Source of the DNA: Hetaerina americana
Taxonomy: Eukaryota; Arthropoda; Insecta; Odonata; Calopterygidae
DNA: 64,000 nucleotides
Direction: 5' to 3'
Assembly: GCA_022747635.1 (NCBI GenBank)
Contig: JAKTNV010000005.1
Coordinates: 86,349,969 to 86,413,968 of the forward strand
Positions 33,474 to 46,163 of the stretch are shown here, piece after piece (position 1 is the stretch's first letter; every line of letters starts with the position of its first letter). The notes under the pieces were generated by a model. That model did no database searches. It was not told the origin of the DNA and was given only the letters and a program-made list of their open reading frames with translations. The translations under genes were made by a program, and so were the position numbers.

Positions 33474-33744
33474 GGCTTCCCACCCAGAGGGCCCGGGTTC
33501 AAATCCCGGCGGTGTTGAATATTTTTCAGAGGTATCTCGATCCCTGCTTGAGGTGCTTTTGGAGGGCACTTTGAGTGAGTACGGCGTCCGTCGGATGGGA
33601 CGTTAAGCTGCGGACCCCTTGGCGCTTTTCGCAAAGAGTAGGCTAATGCCGACGCCGGGTATCCCTCCACCCTTCACCTTTCCTCTCCATCCCCTATGGC
33701 GCAAATGACCTCAGTTGTCGGTCGCCTCCCCTGAATACCACTAC
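33474..33744 (+). mobile_element. SINE (family S1), 5'-truncated by about 37 bp
   Basis: The copy starts at GGCTTCCCACCCAGAGGGCC, just before box B (GGGTTCAAATCCC at 33497-33509), and runs through the central domain to GCCTCCCCTGAATACCACTAC. TATATGTCCAT occurs exactly on both sides, at 33463-33473 and 33745-33755. Loss of box A makes this copy transcriptionally dead. Confidence 0.92.
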
Positions 33745-33755
33745 TATATGTCCAT

Positions 33756-36700
33756 TTATCCCTTCCAAGTTCCGCTGACCGAGAGTAAGGGATACATCCC
33801 TTCCTCATTTAACCCTATCCTCCCCGGTATAGTTTCCCGCAGAGGTCTTGCGCCATTATTTCTTTGGTCTGCTTCTCGCCTCCACCGGCGAAAACTATTC
33901 CTAATTTTAATCTAATTGGAAAATTCCGCGGCGGGCATTCCCTGGGGAAAGGGGGGGGGGGCGAGGGTTAAAGGAAAGGAGCGGCCGGCGACGCCAGAGG
34001 CTCCCGCCACTCTTCTAGGCAGAAGAGAGTGGAGCGCCTTGTTCCTCTCCGCCTCCGCGATCCTCCCCCGTCCTTGATCGGTAGCTCCTCCCCCCCCCTC
34101 CCACACTTCCTCCTCAAGGCCGACCCACCCCGCGTGTGCGTGCGTGCGGGGGAGAGAAAATTGAATTTGGAGAGCGTGATGCCGTGCCGCCGCGGTCGAG
34201 ATTTTCGGGATTCTGTAGCGTGATGTCCTTCGTCGAGAAAAAGTCACGGTTCGATTCTCTTTTCGCCTCCCGTCGCCTGAACGGAGGCCTGAGGATTCGA
34301 ATGCCGGACCGTCGTTAGGCACCGAAGGGGACACAGGGCACACCTCTTCCTCGTTACTGCCATAATGAGTGAATTTCACGTGCCTAATTTGGGTTTAGTC
34401 CTCCGCTGTTCACTCATCAAAACCAAACTTTCACGTCGGTTACTTCTGCTGATTCATTCTGGCGGCACCCGTCCGTTGGCGAAATTAATCGGATGATGGC
34501 GATTTCTCGATCTGCGTTGTCGGTTGTCGCGATCTTGGTGTATTGCGTGGCGCAGTCTTTGAGTCGACGCATTCCTGAGTGAACAGAATTCTGGCTATAT
34601 TAGGGTCCCTTTTAATTTCACTTGAATAAATGTCAATCCAGTTGTTATCATACTGGTTTGATGCCGGCATATCAGGATAGGAGACTAGTGTCTCCAAACT
34701 TTAAAATAAAAAGTTGTCTTATGTTCCACTCAAATTGCGTGGAATATACTAAGTTTTTTGCTGTTCCGCCAAGTAGTCAGCTAGTTATGATTAAGTCTCT
34801 TGGAAGTATATCTGCAAATTTGGTTAAAATTGTGGATGATGCCACTTAAAAAAAATCCAGGAAAATAATTCCCGAGTGTTTGCAAACGGGCACGCATCTG
34901 AAAAAAAATCATCATTTTTTTTCACATCCATGGAAACGGAAAATTTGCTCTCTCGAATGAGTAACACGGTTCATCGGATCTTCATCTGGAACACATCGTT
35001 ACAAGTTAATTGGGTCTTACGCTTTCGGGTCGCCCTTGATAGCTGTGATATCGATCAGTACTGGAATGTTGACCATTCCGAAGTGATGGGAGCCATTATA
35101 GAAAATGATGAGTGCATATCCATTTCTCGGGACGGAAGTTTGAGCGGGTGGGGTGGTAGGGGCTAGAGGTGGAGGGGGAGACGGTAGGACACGACTTGGA
35201 GAGCGCTCATCCCAGGATCAAGGAAGCATCTCGCCGCGTGGGCAAGTGGAAAATATTCGTCTCCACCTCATTTCGCTACTTTGACGCATCTCCATTCGCA
35301 TTCGCTCTCCAAGGACAAGCGCCTACGTGCTGATTGGGCGAGATCTTTCGAAAAAAAGAAAGAAAAGGATCTTAAATGAAACCCATCATCTTTCGATCTT
35401 CCATTGCCGATGGAATCATACCATTTTCCAAAAGATGATTTAAATTTAATCAGAAGGGTACCTCATCTTCACTTCTTGTCTCTCTGCCAACTTTAAGACG
35501 ATTCTTAACGAGTACATATTTTACATTATTTGTAAATTAATATTATTAATGCATGAAGCGCAGAAGAACAATGCTCTGTGGGTGGCAGCATTTATTCAGC
35601 AAGCTCTCCAAATAGTTCTTCGACAATGTAGAGATTATGTGGTCATAACCTTCATAATTATTAATTATTTTGCCTTAAATTCAGGATTGATGTAAATTAT
35701 GACGTTAACATTCAAGCTATTGTAGAATATCGACAGTTTCGTGTCCCGCCCGAACATTCTCTGTGGTGATCCATTAATTAATCAATTTGATCGTACTTAC
35801 CTTATTGCATAGTGTGTATAATGTTAGTGTGAATATTGTTAGTGTGAATATTGTAAGTGCAATATGTTTGTAATACTGTGTATACGTAATGTGTTCCTTA
35901 CAATATATACTCTGGACGGTTGCCTATGTTTGCCTGTGTTCTGCTTCCATTAATTCCATCCACGAGAAGTAATCAGTAGGGAACGACGGAATTCAATGAT
36001 GGAAGTCTTTCACGGCCGTGTCCGTCGATTCACTCGCATGCTTCACACCGCCTGCCATTGTGTCGCTAGCATAAGAAGTGCCTATGTTGCGAAATTTCCG
36101 CTCAATATGGACTACTAAACACTCTCTATACAGTCGTGCGTTGGCATAGATTTTCGCTCTTCGAGTTGTTCGTCGTCGGTGAAATAAGGTCAATAAGGTA
36201 CTCTGTTATCTCGTAGACCGGCATGACGCTTGCTGCGAGTGAAGCGGTGGCGTTGACTAGCTGAGTCGTAGCTATCCGAGATCTTCCATTTGACGCCTTC
36301 GGCATGAAATTCTAGCCGACTTAATTGCATAGTGCCTACCTAAGAGGGCCGGGGAAAAAATGAACGGAAAGGCCATTTTAAATAACCACTGCATTATATT
36401 TGATTATGATAGCTAAACACATAAATGATAACTGATAAAATAGGTCAAGAGCATAATTATTCTTTTATACTTTCCGAAAAAAATCATTAAAAATGGGAAT
36501 CGTGCTTATGATTATCGTAATTTAGATATTTTTAAACCTGCCAAATTGCCCTCTCCTTCCTTACAATGCCGTTTCAATCATATTTGTGAGAAATTTCATC
36601 ACTTTTATCATGCTGTTCAAAGTAAGTAAAAGAATTCAACAGATTCCGGCGAGATGCTGTGGAATAATCGTCATTATGAGAAAAACAATGATTTTTTAAT

Positions 36701-39063
36701 GATAACCAAATGATTTTTTTCTCATAATAGGTAAAAGAGTAATAATTTGATGCTACATGTTTCAATTTTTGTTGTTGATTATTTTTCGTCCGCTTCGAAG
36801 AAATAAATGTTTGCTGTCAGTTAGTGATAGTTTTTTGGCCCGGCCGTCCAAGCGGGGATCCTTGAAGCATGTTTTTGTCGCAAAACCTTTTTTATGCAAT
36901 CTTAAATACATATAGTGTCTCATTTGGAAGTTGAAAGGAAACAATCACTGAAAACCCATTTTATATTTGCTGCTGTGTTAAAATATATCTCCTGTACTGC
37001 GAAAGAAGAGAAAAGCTTCCGCGGTGGTAAGAACTGCCAACTTGGCTTGGCATCATCGTGGTGTTTTTCTAATTCAATCGAGCAGTGCTCCTAGACTGGG
37101 CCCACGAGAAAGACCGCAAACAAGGCGTAGCCGTTAATACTACTGCACTGAACTAAACCCGAGACAGGTCCTCCCGCCATCGCACAAAACTTGCGGCCAA
37201 TGCCGAAGTAATTGTATCTTTAGGAGATCGTGGTAGACCGTTTGGCTACTGTTGGCCGATCTTTGGCTCTACGACTTACGTTACGCACCCGACTTCACCG
37301 AAGCTGTGTGATTTTTCCATTTGCAGATGTACCGGGGAATCAAAACAGCTCCCCGAAATTATCTGCACACATTATTGAGTTTCTCGTTAGTAATGTTTGG
37401 GTTTTAGCGCGCTGTGAGGGGCTTAATTAGTGCGAGGTGAGATCTATCCTGCTTACCTAACCAACAACCTTCGGGTTGATTGGTGTGGCTTTTGGTAGTT
37501 TGCTTGATTTCACAGCAGTCCACTCCACTCCCTTCGGCTGCCAGTTCGGGCATGTCCCAGGCGTATTCCGTGGTTGTTGAAGGCGCCTCGTGAAGTGGGC
37601 ATTTCCCCGGACTGAACTTGAGAAAGAACCAGACCGGACTAACGTCCCATGCGTTCAATTCTAACGAGTCGTATGATTCGCGGGCGTTTCGGATCGTTCG
37701 GAGTACTTTGATCGAATCGCGTTTGGATCTCTTTCCCCTCCATCTATCTCGACTATCCTGTCAAGAAGCAGCGACACGAGATACGAACCAGACTAATATT
37801 ATCTTGTCCCCCGATACAAATCCGCGGTCTCGCGTCACCTAGCCTTAAAATCGGCTTTGACGTTATTGTCGTGGAGGTAATTTCCTCCTTCCCTGTTCGC
37901 TCAGAAAGTGACGACTCGTATATCATTGTGGATTATGACCTTGCGTCACTCCCCGCGGGCATTTAAGAAGCTTCGGAATAAAGTGGCAACAATCACCGCC
38001 GAATTTTCCCCCTCTCTTCTGCGTTCTCCCCATCCTCTCTGTCCCCCCCCCATCCCCCAATCGCCATTCTCATCTCCGCTCAAGGTTTCCATTCCAGCGC
38101 CGCTGGTTTTCTCTTTATGGCGGAAGGAGCGGTTGTGCATCCCTCTCTCTCTCTCCCTCCCTCCAGAATCCTTCCCACACCACCCACCGTTGTCTGCGCT
38201 ACCGAACGAGACCGTTGATAAAATTGAGGAAGATTAGTAAGATGGACAAACACACTTTGATGTGACATTGCGAATATTGGGCGAAATTAACTGGCGAACC
38301 TCAAAATGAAAGAGGTTTTCGTGCAATAATGAATTATGAGTGGAATTAGATTATGAGGTAGTTCGACCCAACAATCTATCTTTATTGTTATCCTTCGTCG
38401 GTGTGTTCTTCCGGTTTGAGATGTGACCTAAAAATGCAATATAGGGAGTGAATGTTGACCAGTCCGTTGTCCAAAATTTTTTATACGAGTATCATAAAAC
38501 ATCGAAAGCAGGAGGAGTTAAGTAAGATTTTTATTCCTCGTTTGAGCTCAGTCCTCATTTCTTATTTCTGTTTCATTTTCTTTCGGCCAATCGAAAGTTA
38601 TTTCAATGTTACAAGGAAGTCATGCCTTAATGATGGTGGTAAATGCAGAACACCCATGAAACATTATATGGATGTGATAGAGGGAAGGGGTGTGTGATGG
38701 GATAGAACAGTATGGAAAGAAATAGTAAAAGGGAGTATGTTTCCGGTCATGATTCACTGATTCAGGCTGATTGTAACTGTTCCCAACCAAAACGGGAACG
38801 TTGAGAAAGTTATGCTTAAATATGTTGTTTTAGGAACCAAAAAATCACAGTAATCGACCCGATAGGTTAGGCTCCCCCCCCTCTCTCCCCCCGTGTTAAG
38901 CCTCATCTTACTTCCGAAATACACTCAATAATTGGTTAGGTTGTTAGGGAGAGAGTTCCTTCCCCTGCATCGCCTGTGGTAGCTCTATGGAAGGTCTGAT
39001 AACCGGAAAATCACACAGAGCAGGAGTAAAGCTGAGGGTGCCCAGCGGCATCGTCACGCTTAT
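33756..39063. other. No gene; CpG-rich islands at 33930-34340 and 37950-38200
   Basis: The first island has a G-run at 33950-33961 and an open minus-strand frame of 155 codons that is low-complexity. The second has CT- and C-rich runs (38000-38165). A tandem of TTAGTGTGAATATTG units lies at about 35825-35860. A 13-bp inverted repeat (ATTATGAGAAAAA, 36673-36685, with its complement at 36716-36728) could form a stem. No exon was recognised. Confidence 0.4.
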
Positions 39064-39425
39064 TCGAACCTGGTGGGGATCGAGATGGTGCGGGGGCTAA
39101 CGTACTGGCTTCCCACCCAGAGGGCCAGGGTTCAAATCCCGGCGGTGTTGAATATTTTTCAATGGTATCTCGATCCCTACTTGAGGTGCTTTGTGGAGGG
39201 CACTTTGAGTGAGTACGCCGTCCGTCGGATGGGACGTTAAACTGCGGACCCCTTGGCGCCTTTCGTAAAGAGTAGGCTAATGCCGACGCCGGGTTTCTCT
39301 CCACCCTTCATCCTTTCCTGCCCATCCCCTATGGCGCAAATGACCTCAGCTGTCGGTCGCCTCCCCTAAATACTACTACTACTCGAACCTGGTTCCTTCG
39401 ATCAGTAGACCAGAAATTTACTCTA
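39064..39425 (-). repeat. Possible S2-type tRNA-like head, split by SINE S1
   Basis: On the minus strand the DNA around the SINE at 39075-39382 reads GGTCTACTGATCGAAGGAAC, then CAGGTTCGAATAAGCG once the insertion is removed. This resembles the S2 head at 51187-51215 (GGGCTACTGATCAGAGGG, then GGTTTGATTACC). If so, one SINE landed in another's box B. The downstream sequence is too diverged to confirm it. Confidence 0.35.
39075..39382 (+). mobile_element. Full-length young SINE (family S1)
   Basis: The 308-bp element begins GGGGATCGAGATGGTGCGG. Box A is near GATGGTGCGGGGGCTAACG and box B is GGGTTCAAATCCC (39129-39141). The central domain contains GTCGGATGGGACGTTAAAC, and the 3' end is GCCTCCCCTAAA with a (TAC)n tail. 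The 11-bp duplication TCGAACCTGGT flanks it at 39064-39074 and 39383-39393. It is nearly identical to the copy at 52927-53233, so the family has been active recently. A (TAC)n tail, not poly-A, suggests mobilisation by a LINE whose enzyme recognises the 3' end. Confidence 0.96.
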
Positions 39426-39428
39426 CAA

Positions 39429-42400
39429 GGACTACCCGTATCAAGTGTTCCACCCTATCCAATGGAATCGTTTTACGCTGTGCACATTATGTTTTGAGCG
39501 GACGTGTGGAAGGTATGAAGGACGCAATTTGGCATTTTGCGCCCGAATTTCAATTCTTCCTTCCGTGAAGACTTTCACCCAAATATTCTGCATTATTCCT
39601 CCGTAGTAGCTCCACGAGTTGGCTGATTTGCTTCGATGGAATTGAAGTCGAATCCGGCTTGCCAATTGTTTCCTCCCTAGCCATGATAAGCTTGCTGGAA
39701 GATGTAATATTTCTGCTTTAATGGTTCCTTCGGATGAGAGTTGTTCCTTAGTTGAAAATCTATCGATTTACGATCTCTTTATTTAACGGTAGTTCGAAAA
39801 ATAAATAAATTTTCATTAATTTAGTCGAATTCATTGTTATTTTCCAATATTCGATTGTAGAGGAGGAAAGAAAAGAGTGCGTGGCTCGCTGCTTGTTGGG
39901 TGAAACATTAGTCACAGGTAATTCCCTTAAATCCTTCACGCTCGAGGCAAGTCGGTGGAAGTTGTTTCGCGAGGAAAGAATAAGCCGGAATGATTTGAAG
40001 TTTAGCGCCTCAAGTCGCTCCTTTAACCACTTTACTTCCGTAAGACCTTTTCTCGCACAATGCTATCTCGAACTCCGGGTTCGGCATCGAGCGTGGGAAC
40101 GAGGTCGGCTTCTTTTATTACTATATTCGCCTCCTTAAACCGTAATCTCACATCTGCGAGGGGATGGAGGGCACATCCCGAAGACCGGACACAAACTCAC
40201 CTCTTGGCTTCCAAAAAGGTAACTTAAGGCCTTGATCGATCACGTGCATGATTCAGAGCGTAAAATTTCCCGAAAATTCAATTCTACCCCAAGCAGTTTT
40301 GCGTGAAACAATGGCAAAATATGGTCAAGTGTCCATTCGCAATTCTTAAGTGTGGGTCTCATGCGCGATCACAACGATGACCAGTTAGTCGCTCAACTTC
40401 CCCAGCAGGGTGCGATCCAATCGTCCCAATCGCCGCCCGATGCGTCGCAATTAATTTCCACTAATTGAGTTTTATTTGTCTGGCAAAAAACCCACAATCC
40501 AGTGATTGAATATGGGGGTTTTGATGGCTCAAGAATGACTCCTGTCACCGAGCCTAAACTGTTCGGTTTTCAACGGTCTCGTGATCCTGCGGCGGTCGCA
40601 TTAGGCTGCTGAGAAAATATTATTCAGCTTCGATTTTCTAGCGAAGGAATATGAATTTCAATGATCGATTGAAGTCTCATGGTGTGAAATTCAAAGTACA
40701 CGCATGAGCTGAGTCGCGACTGATCGCATTGTCATCGAATCGAATGCAAATAGACTCGATGTGGAAGGTGTATCGTTTCCACACACGTTCAAGCTATCGT
40801 TGGCATAGTTGCAGTGGTGACAGAACTAAAACTACAGGTTCATTCAAACAGTCTTTTTTTTCCTGTAGTTCAAATCGTCTTCGAACATTAGCTTTTACGT
40901 TGCATTTAACGCCCGTAGTAACTAATAAGGTTAAAAAATGTGTTGTTTTTCTGGTTTGATCGGAACGGATTGGTCGAAACAATCGAATGACTATTCGAGC
41001 AGGACTCGGCTGCTTCATCTCAAAGTATCGAAACTGGCTGTGTTCGATATGAGTGAAACTCGAATATAGGAGAGATGTGTGGATTAGTACGAAACGCGCT
41101 GGTAAAGTCTGAACTTCTAGGACTACGCCTTTGCCAGTCAACTCATTTGTTAAACCGCTGTGCGACAGTCGCAGCGTTGAATTAATAAATAGTTTCCTTC
41201 GGAAGATTGAAATTTTTGTATGAATGTTGGTATCTACAATCATAAAAATGTCTCTTCTGGAATTTTCTGCCCGCAGCACGAATTTCCATCAGTTGTCTTT
41301 GTCTCTTCAGTTTTGCGATGGAAAAATTTGGGAACTAATAATTTATTTCCTCTTTGGTGTCACAAGCGAGCTCTTCTAGTGTCCTGTACCTGTCTTAAAT
41401 ATTATATTTTGGCATGCTGTCTGCTTACGTCGAGGCACTCCCGTCCTAGAATTTCTAATGACGACGGTACACTTAATAATTTCCGAAGCAGTTTTTGAAT
41501 AATCAATGCGGATCTACTTTTATCCTAATCTTAATTTTCTTAATTAATACTTGACCGTGTTGGTTCATCGGGCACTGGAGCGTCCGCTTCTCATTCGAGA
41601 GACGGCCAACGCTGAGGCAGATTCAGGGCAGCACAAGCATAGCCGTTTCCAGGGACGTCCGCTTTTCGACGTGCGCACTCGATGTGCTAAGTGATGTAAT
41701 TTTTGCGAGGAGCTTGGAAAGATAAGCGAAGCTGACTCGTACGTGAAGCTTTCAAAAACCCGAAAGCGAACAGTTTTAACGCATCAATATTTTGCTGCTA
41801 CCTCATTTGATGTTTTTCTTTGGTGGATATTATGTGTATTTTAACGCCCTTCCAAAAGGCAAGGTCGTGGCTCTTCACGTGGTAGTTATTTTGCCTATTC
41901 TGTTTTTGCTTTTAGAGAGAATTGCTAGAGCTGTTCCGCCGTATTTTGTCGCCATTCTTGGTCTTCTTCCGAGAGCATGGTTTTCCTCTGATATATTTTT
42001 CTACTCCGCGTGTTGCCTTCATGTGCTGAGTCGCGCTAGAAGACATCCATAATATTTATGTGGTATTAGATAAGCCTTTTTCCTCCAACGGTTGAGTCAT
42101 CTTAAGCCAGGAAGAGTTCATGGACCCCTCAGCTGGATCTGGGTCAAGCATTTATTTATAAGGACGCGAGTTTTTTTTTCGAGGGGAGAATTCTGGTGGG
42201 TGATCAAGGCGAGTTTAAAGTGAAATTCGGTAATGGGTTATTATTACTGGAACCAATGCGAGCCCGGTAAAACACGATGGCACTTGGCTTTCGCTGGAAT
42301 TAGTGTTCACTCTGGCATTTTTGTTAGTCCTTACGCTATTCTCCAGCGATGAGTTTCCGCTGCTATCCTCAGAGGTTCTCGCGGAGGGAGAGGCGGCCTC

Positions 42401-45400
42401 CTCAAGGGCGCACGCTCCCATTTTCGTGATCCATTTCACTCCCCCTACCCCCTCGATGCATGATAATCAAGAAATTCAAACTTTTTCCCATTGACCTCTC
42501 TTAAAAGGACATGGATAAAAAATTGAGAGATGAGAAAAATGTGTTGTGACGAAAAAATTTGAAAAACTATTTTTTATTCAGTTTTCCGAAAATATTTGTT
42601 ATCACTATTAATTTCACTCGAGGTGGGTATCAATGAATGCACTGTCAGTTAATCGAAATGCATATAAAACTTCGAAACGTGAATTAATAAAAAAAAAGAT
42701 TATAGGGTTTTTCTTCGGATGTTACGCGCATACTTACGTACGAGGGCTCATTAATACCGGTGAGGTACCCGAATAATCCCTTTTTCTCGAGTATCGCCTG
42801 TGGCGTGACTCACGAAACGTGTTCGCATCAAACGAATTTCCCCTCTGAAAATATATGCACTGCCTGAGCCGGTTCTGCTTCTATTGCTGAGATTGATTTG
42901 AGTTCCTCATTTTGGATCTTTGTGAAAGTAGAAGGAAGTTCGGTATATAACTCTGTCCGAATGCCAAGTAACGCTGAGCACCTCGTGTGGCCACCGTTTT
43001 TAAATTGATAATGCTGTACGTTTGGATGAAGTCTCTAGTGGACGGTGACATTTTTATGGATTTTTCGAAGAAATACGACGAAAGATGTTTCATGGAAATC
43101 AAAAAAGAACGCTGAGACTGTTAAAACGAATGTCAGATCTAAATTGTTATTATTTTGGAGTTTAAGAAAGAACTTAAAATTATCTTATATCAATAAAGTA
43201 TTAATGTGTAGCTTTACTTCCAGCATCTTGTTTGATCCTTAGTATTAGCGAAACGTTCGACTTACAGCCAGCCTTTTTAGGCTAGACATGGGTAAGTTGT
43301 TCACTTCCGATTAATAGCTAGGTTCATAATCATCAATAATATAGATATCCCTGTGATGGTGTCTTCATGTATTTATTTTAAAATTTTTATTCAATTCGCC
43401 ACCAAGGGAGGGGATGTGAGGGGAGGTAGTCAATAGCCTTGTTTACTGGAGAACATGGAGATTTCATTGCTTGTTATGTTTTACTGACGTACGTAAGTGA
43501 CGGATAACGAGTATTTCCAGATGGCTGGCTATCTGGCGTATCCGAGGGCGTCTTGTGAGTGTCATTTTTTATCTCAATAATATTCCGTATATACTCTACC
43601 TCTGTAGTTAACCCGGAGGTTGGTTTGTTCAGTGAAGACAGAGGTCATGTAATACTAAGCCCTACACGGTATGTAAAATTCACTCATCACCGCAGGGTAT
43701 TTTTAAAAGGAGGGAGAGGCAGTCGTTTTTCCTGCTCGACCTGCAGTTTCCCAAGAATATCTCCAATTGGAATATACACACAGGTTGGCCTTAGCTCGGG
43801 GCGTCCGGAAGCGTGAACCGGGTATCAGACGAGGCCCTCCAGCGAGTAGTCGAACTATTTGGGCCACCTCGTACTTACCTTGCTGTATCACATACTATAT
43901 TGCGTGTCATACCTACATGTATTTGTACAAATGTTTCCGCCGTGGTTTTAGGTAACATCATCCATTCCGAGTACTGCTGCGTTTAGGTCGACAGCAGTTT
44001 TTCCGTCGCTCCAAGAGACGTCTTCGACCCGAAAACACTTCCCGTTGCTGTGCTCGAAATCGAAGACGCTGTCATACTTTTATGTGAATGTCTGCCTTTT
44101 AAAATGTCGACATTACTATAGATGCCCATTATGTTACGCTAGATTGTCTTTGTCTCTGTCCTGCAAAGTTTCTTTCCGAGCTCCCCTTGATTGCTTCCGT
44201 TCACCGCGTCTCTCCTCCTCCTTCGCTGTCAATTCTCACACAGCTGCGATCCACAGTGGTTGGGTGGAATTTACTCCACGGAAGGGTCCCATTTTGACAG
44301 GTGTGGCGCCTAAAAGAGGTCGGAGACCCGGCCTCTCTTTCTGTTCCCTTTTGGTATCTTCGTTTATAGCGTCGCCGCCTGTCTTCAGATCCAACAGTGC
44401 CCAACCCTCGCATCACTCCGCTCCCTCCCACCGCCCCCCCTCTCAATCGGGACCACTCCCTTTCTCTTCTTCCGGGTTCTTGGTTTATTAGCTATGCCCT
44501 CCTCCTTCCATTCAAATCTCACTCAACTCCCTCCCTCCCCACCTTCTTCCAATCCATTCGCGAATCGCTCAGTTGTTGACACAAATCCTCAATGGAGCCA
44601 TTCTTAGGTCCTCCCCAACCCTCCCACCCTCTTAGTCTCCCTCATGATCTCCCCAAGCTCTCCTCGTTCGTCCGTCGACCTCTCCGAGGTGAGATTTCCA
44701 CCTTTTTGGAATTCTTCGCGGACGGGGTTGGGCGGAGGGAGGCGGTGAAGCCATGGCGACGAGCAAACAATCACCGGTCCCACGGCGACCAGTATTCGAA
44801 AACCCAAAGTCCGGAGACATCGATCGCCACGTTCAATATTCGATGGGACAGTCTCCTATCCCCTATCCACGTGTACCGGAAGTTATTTGAAATTTTAACC
44901 TTGCTATTCACTGGAATTACCCCTTTATTTATTTTTCTTTTCCTCGCGCCCGCATCGCACCCTGCCCTTATTATCTGGTTAACGCCCTGTATGGTTAAGA
45001 ATCAATCCATCATGTCTCAAGACGAAAGCGTGGCGTTTCACTTTGCATAGTTTCTGAGGAATGCATTTAACGTAACCTGCAATGCGGTGGTGTTCCAGGA
45101 AAATTGGATTTAGATCTGAATTTAAGATTTTCGATTTCAAGTCCTAGTCTCCGAACACTTTGAATGAATAAATTCGTGTCAGTGTTTTCAGACTACACAA
45201 CAATTTTCTTGAGGGGCCATGGTGAAAACAAGGGGTTGCATTGAAATTTAAATCTCATCGCACCTTTAAAAATATTTGTTCCATTTGTAAAGTTTCTCTT
45301 TTAAAACCTGCCAACGCTCCGGGACTGAATCATGTCTCTGCCCTATGTTAGATGATTGCAACCTATTTTTCAGAAATGTTTCCTTTAAATTCATTAAATC

Positions 45401-46075
45401 AAATGCATAATAAAGCAAAGAGCTCAACCGTGAAGCCTTGAAATTTCCCGGCAAACCGTGACACAAATTATCGATAGGTTAAACTTAGTTACAATCTTGA
45501 ATACCTTGCTCTCTGCTCTAAGTCGAACTACTCCGACCTAGCTATTTACAAATTGCTTATGATGTTGTTATTATCGTGAACCTATGCTAGAATTAGTGGA
45601 GATGTTTCTTGAATGGATGTGAGAATGAGGGGGGAGGTGGATGGTTGCGGAAAGATTTCTTCATCATTCAATTTACAAGCATACGCCATAGCGGATCACA
45701 TTTTTAATGACGAAGTGACATTTGCATAGAAAAAGTGTGAATGAAGACTTGCAAAAGAGTCCTAATTATAAAAAATCGAAAAAATATTTGAAGGTTCTGC
45801 ATCGATTATATGAATTCCCTTTCTCTCGACTTGTTTCATTTCACGGTGTTGGTGTTCTGTGGCTAATTGAGTATTTAAATTATATTTTCCAGTGGTGGTA
45901 ATGCAAAAATCTTTACTGAATATACTGACGTTTTTATTTATAATAATACAAATTCATATTTTACATTAATAATAATAATATTAATCCTGAAGACCATGGA
46001 GAGGTTACGACGCGAGGAAACTCGGGTCGTGTAGTTATAAAAAAATCATGAGCGGATTTGAAAAATTATTTATTT
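39429..46075. other. No gene; possible tRNA-like relic and CpG-rich island
   Basis: Mostly AT-rich. On the minus strand near 43860-43790, TGGCCCAAATAGTTCGAC and CCGGTTCACGC resemble a degraded box A and box B. A C- and CpG-rich island lies at about 44150-44780. Its open frames (148 and 152 codons) have no motif. Nothing else was recognised. Confidence 0.35.
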
Positions 46076-46163
46076 CCAAATACAGGAATTTCACAGTGTG
46101 AAAATCATTCTCCTTGACCGTCTTGTAAATGATTTTTAACTCCGTGAAATTCTTGCATTTCTG
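46076..46163. repeat. Foldback hairpin
   Basis: An arm at 46076-46109 (with AGGAATTTCAC) pairs imperfectly with 46127-46163 (with GTGAAATTCTT), about 30 bp, around a 17-nt loop. It does not have the GTTTCAGGCG flank of the other foldback elements. Confidence 0.6.

Noticed and set aside
33912..34379. 155-codon minus-strand frame
   Set aside because: Lies in a CpG-rich island with open frames on both strands; no domain, and biased composition explains the length.
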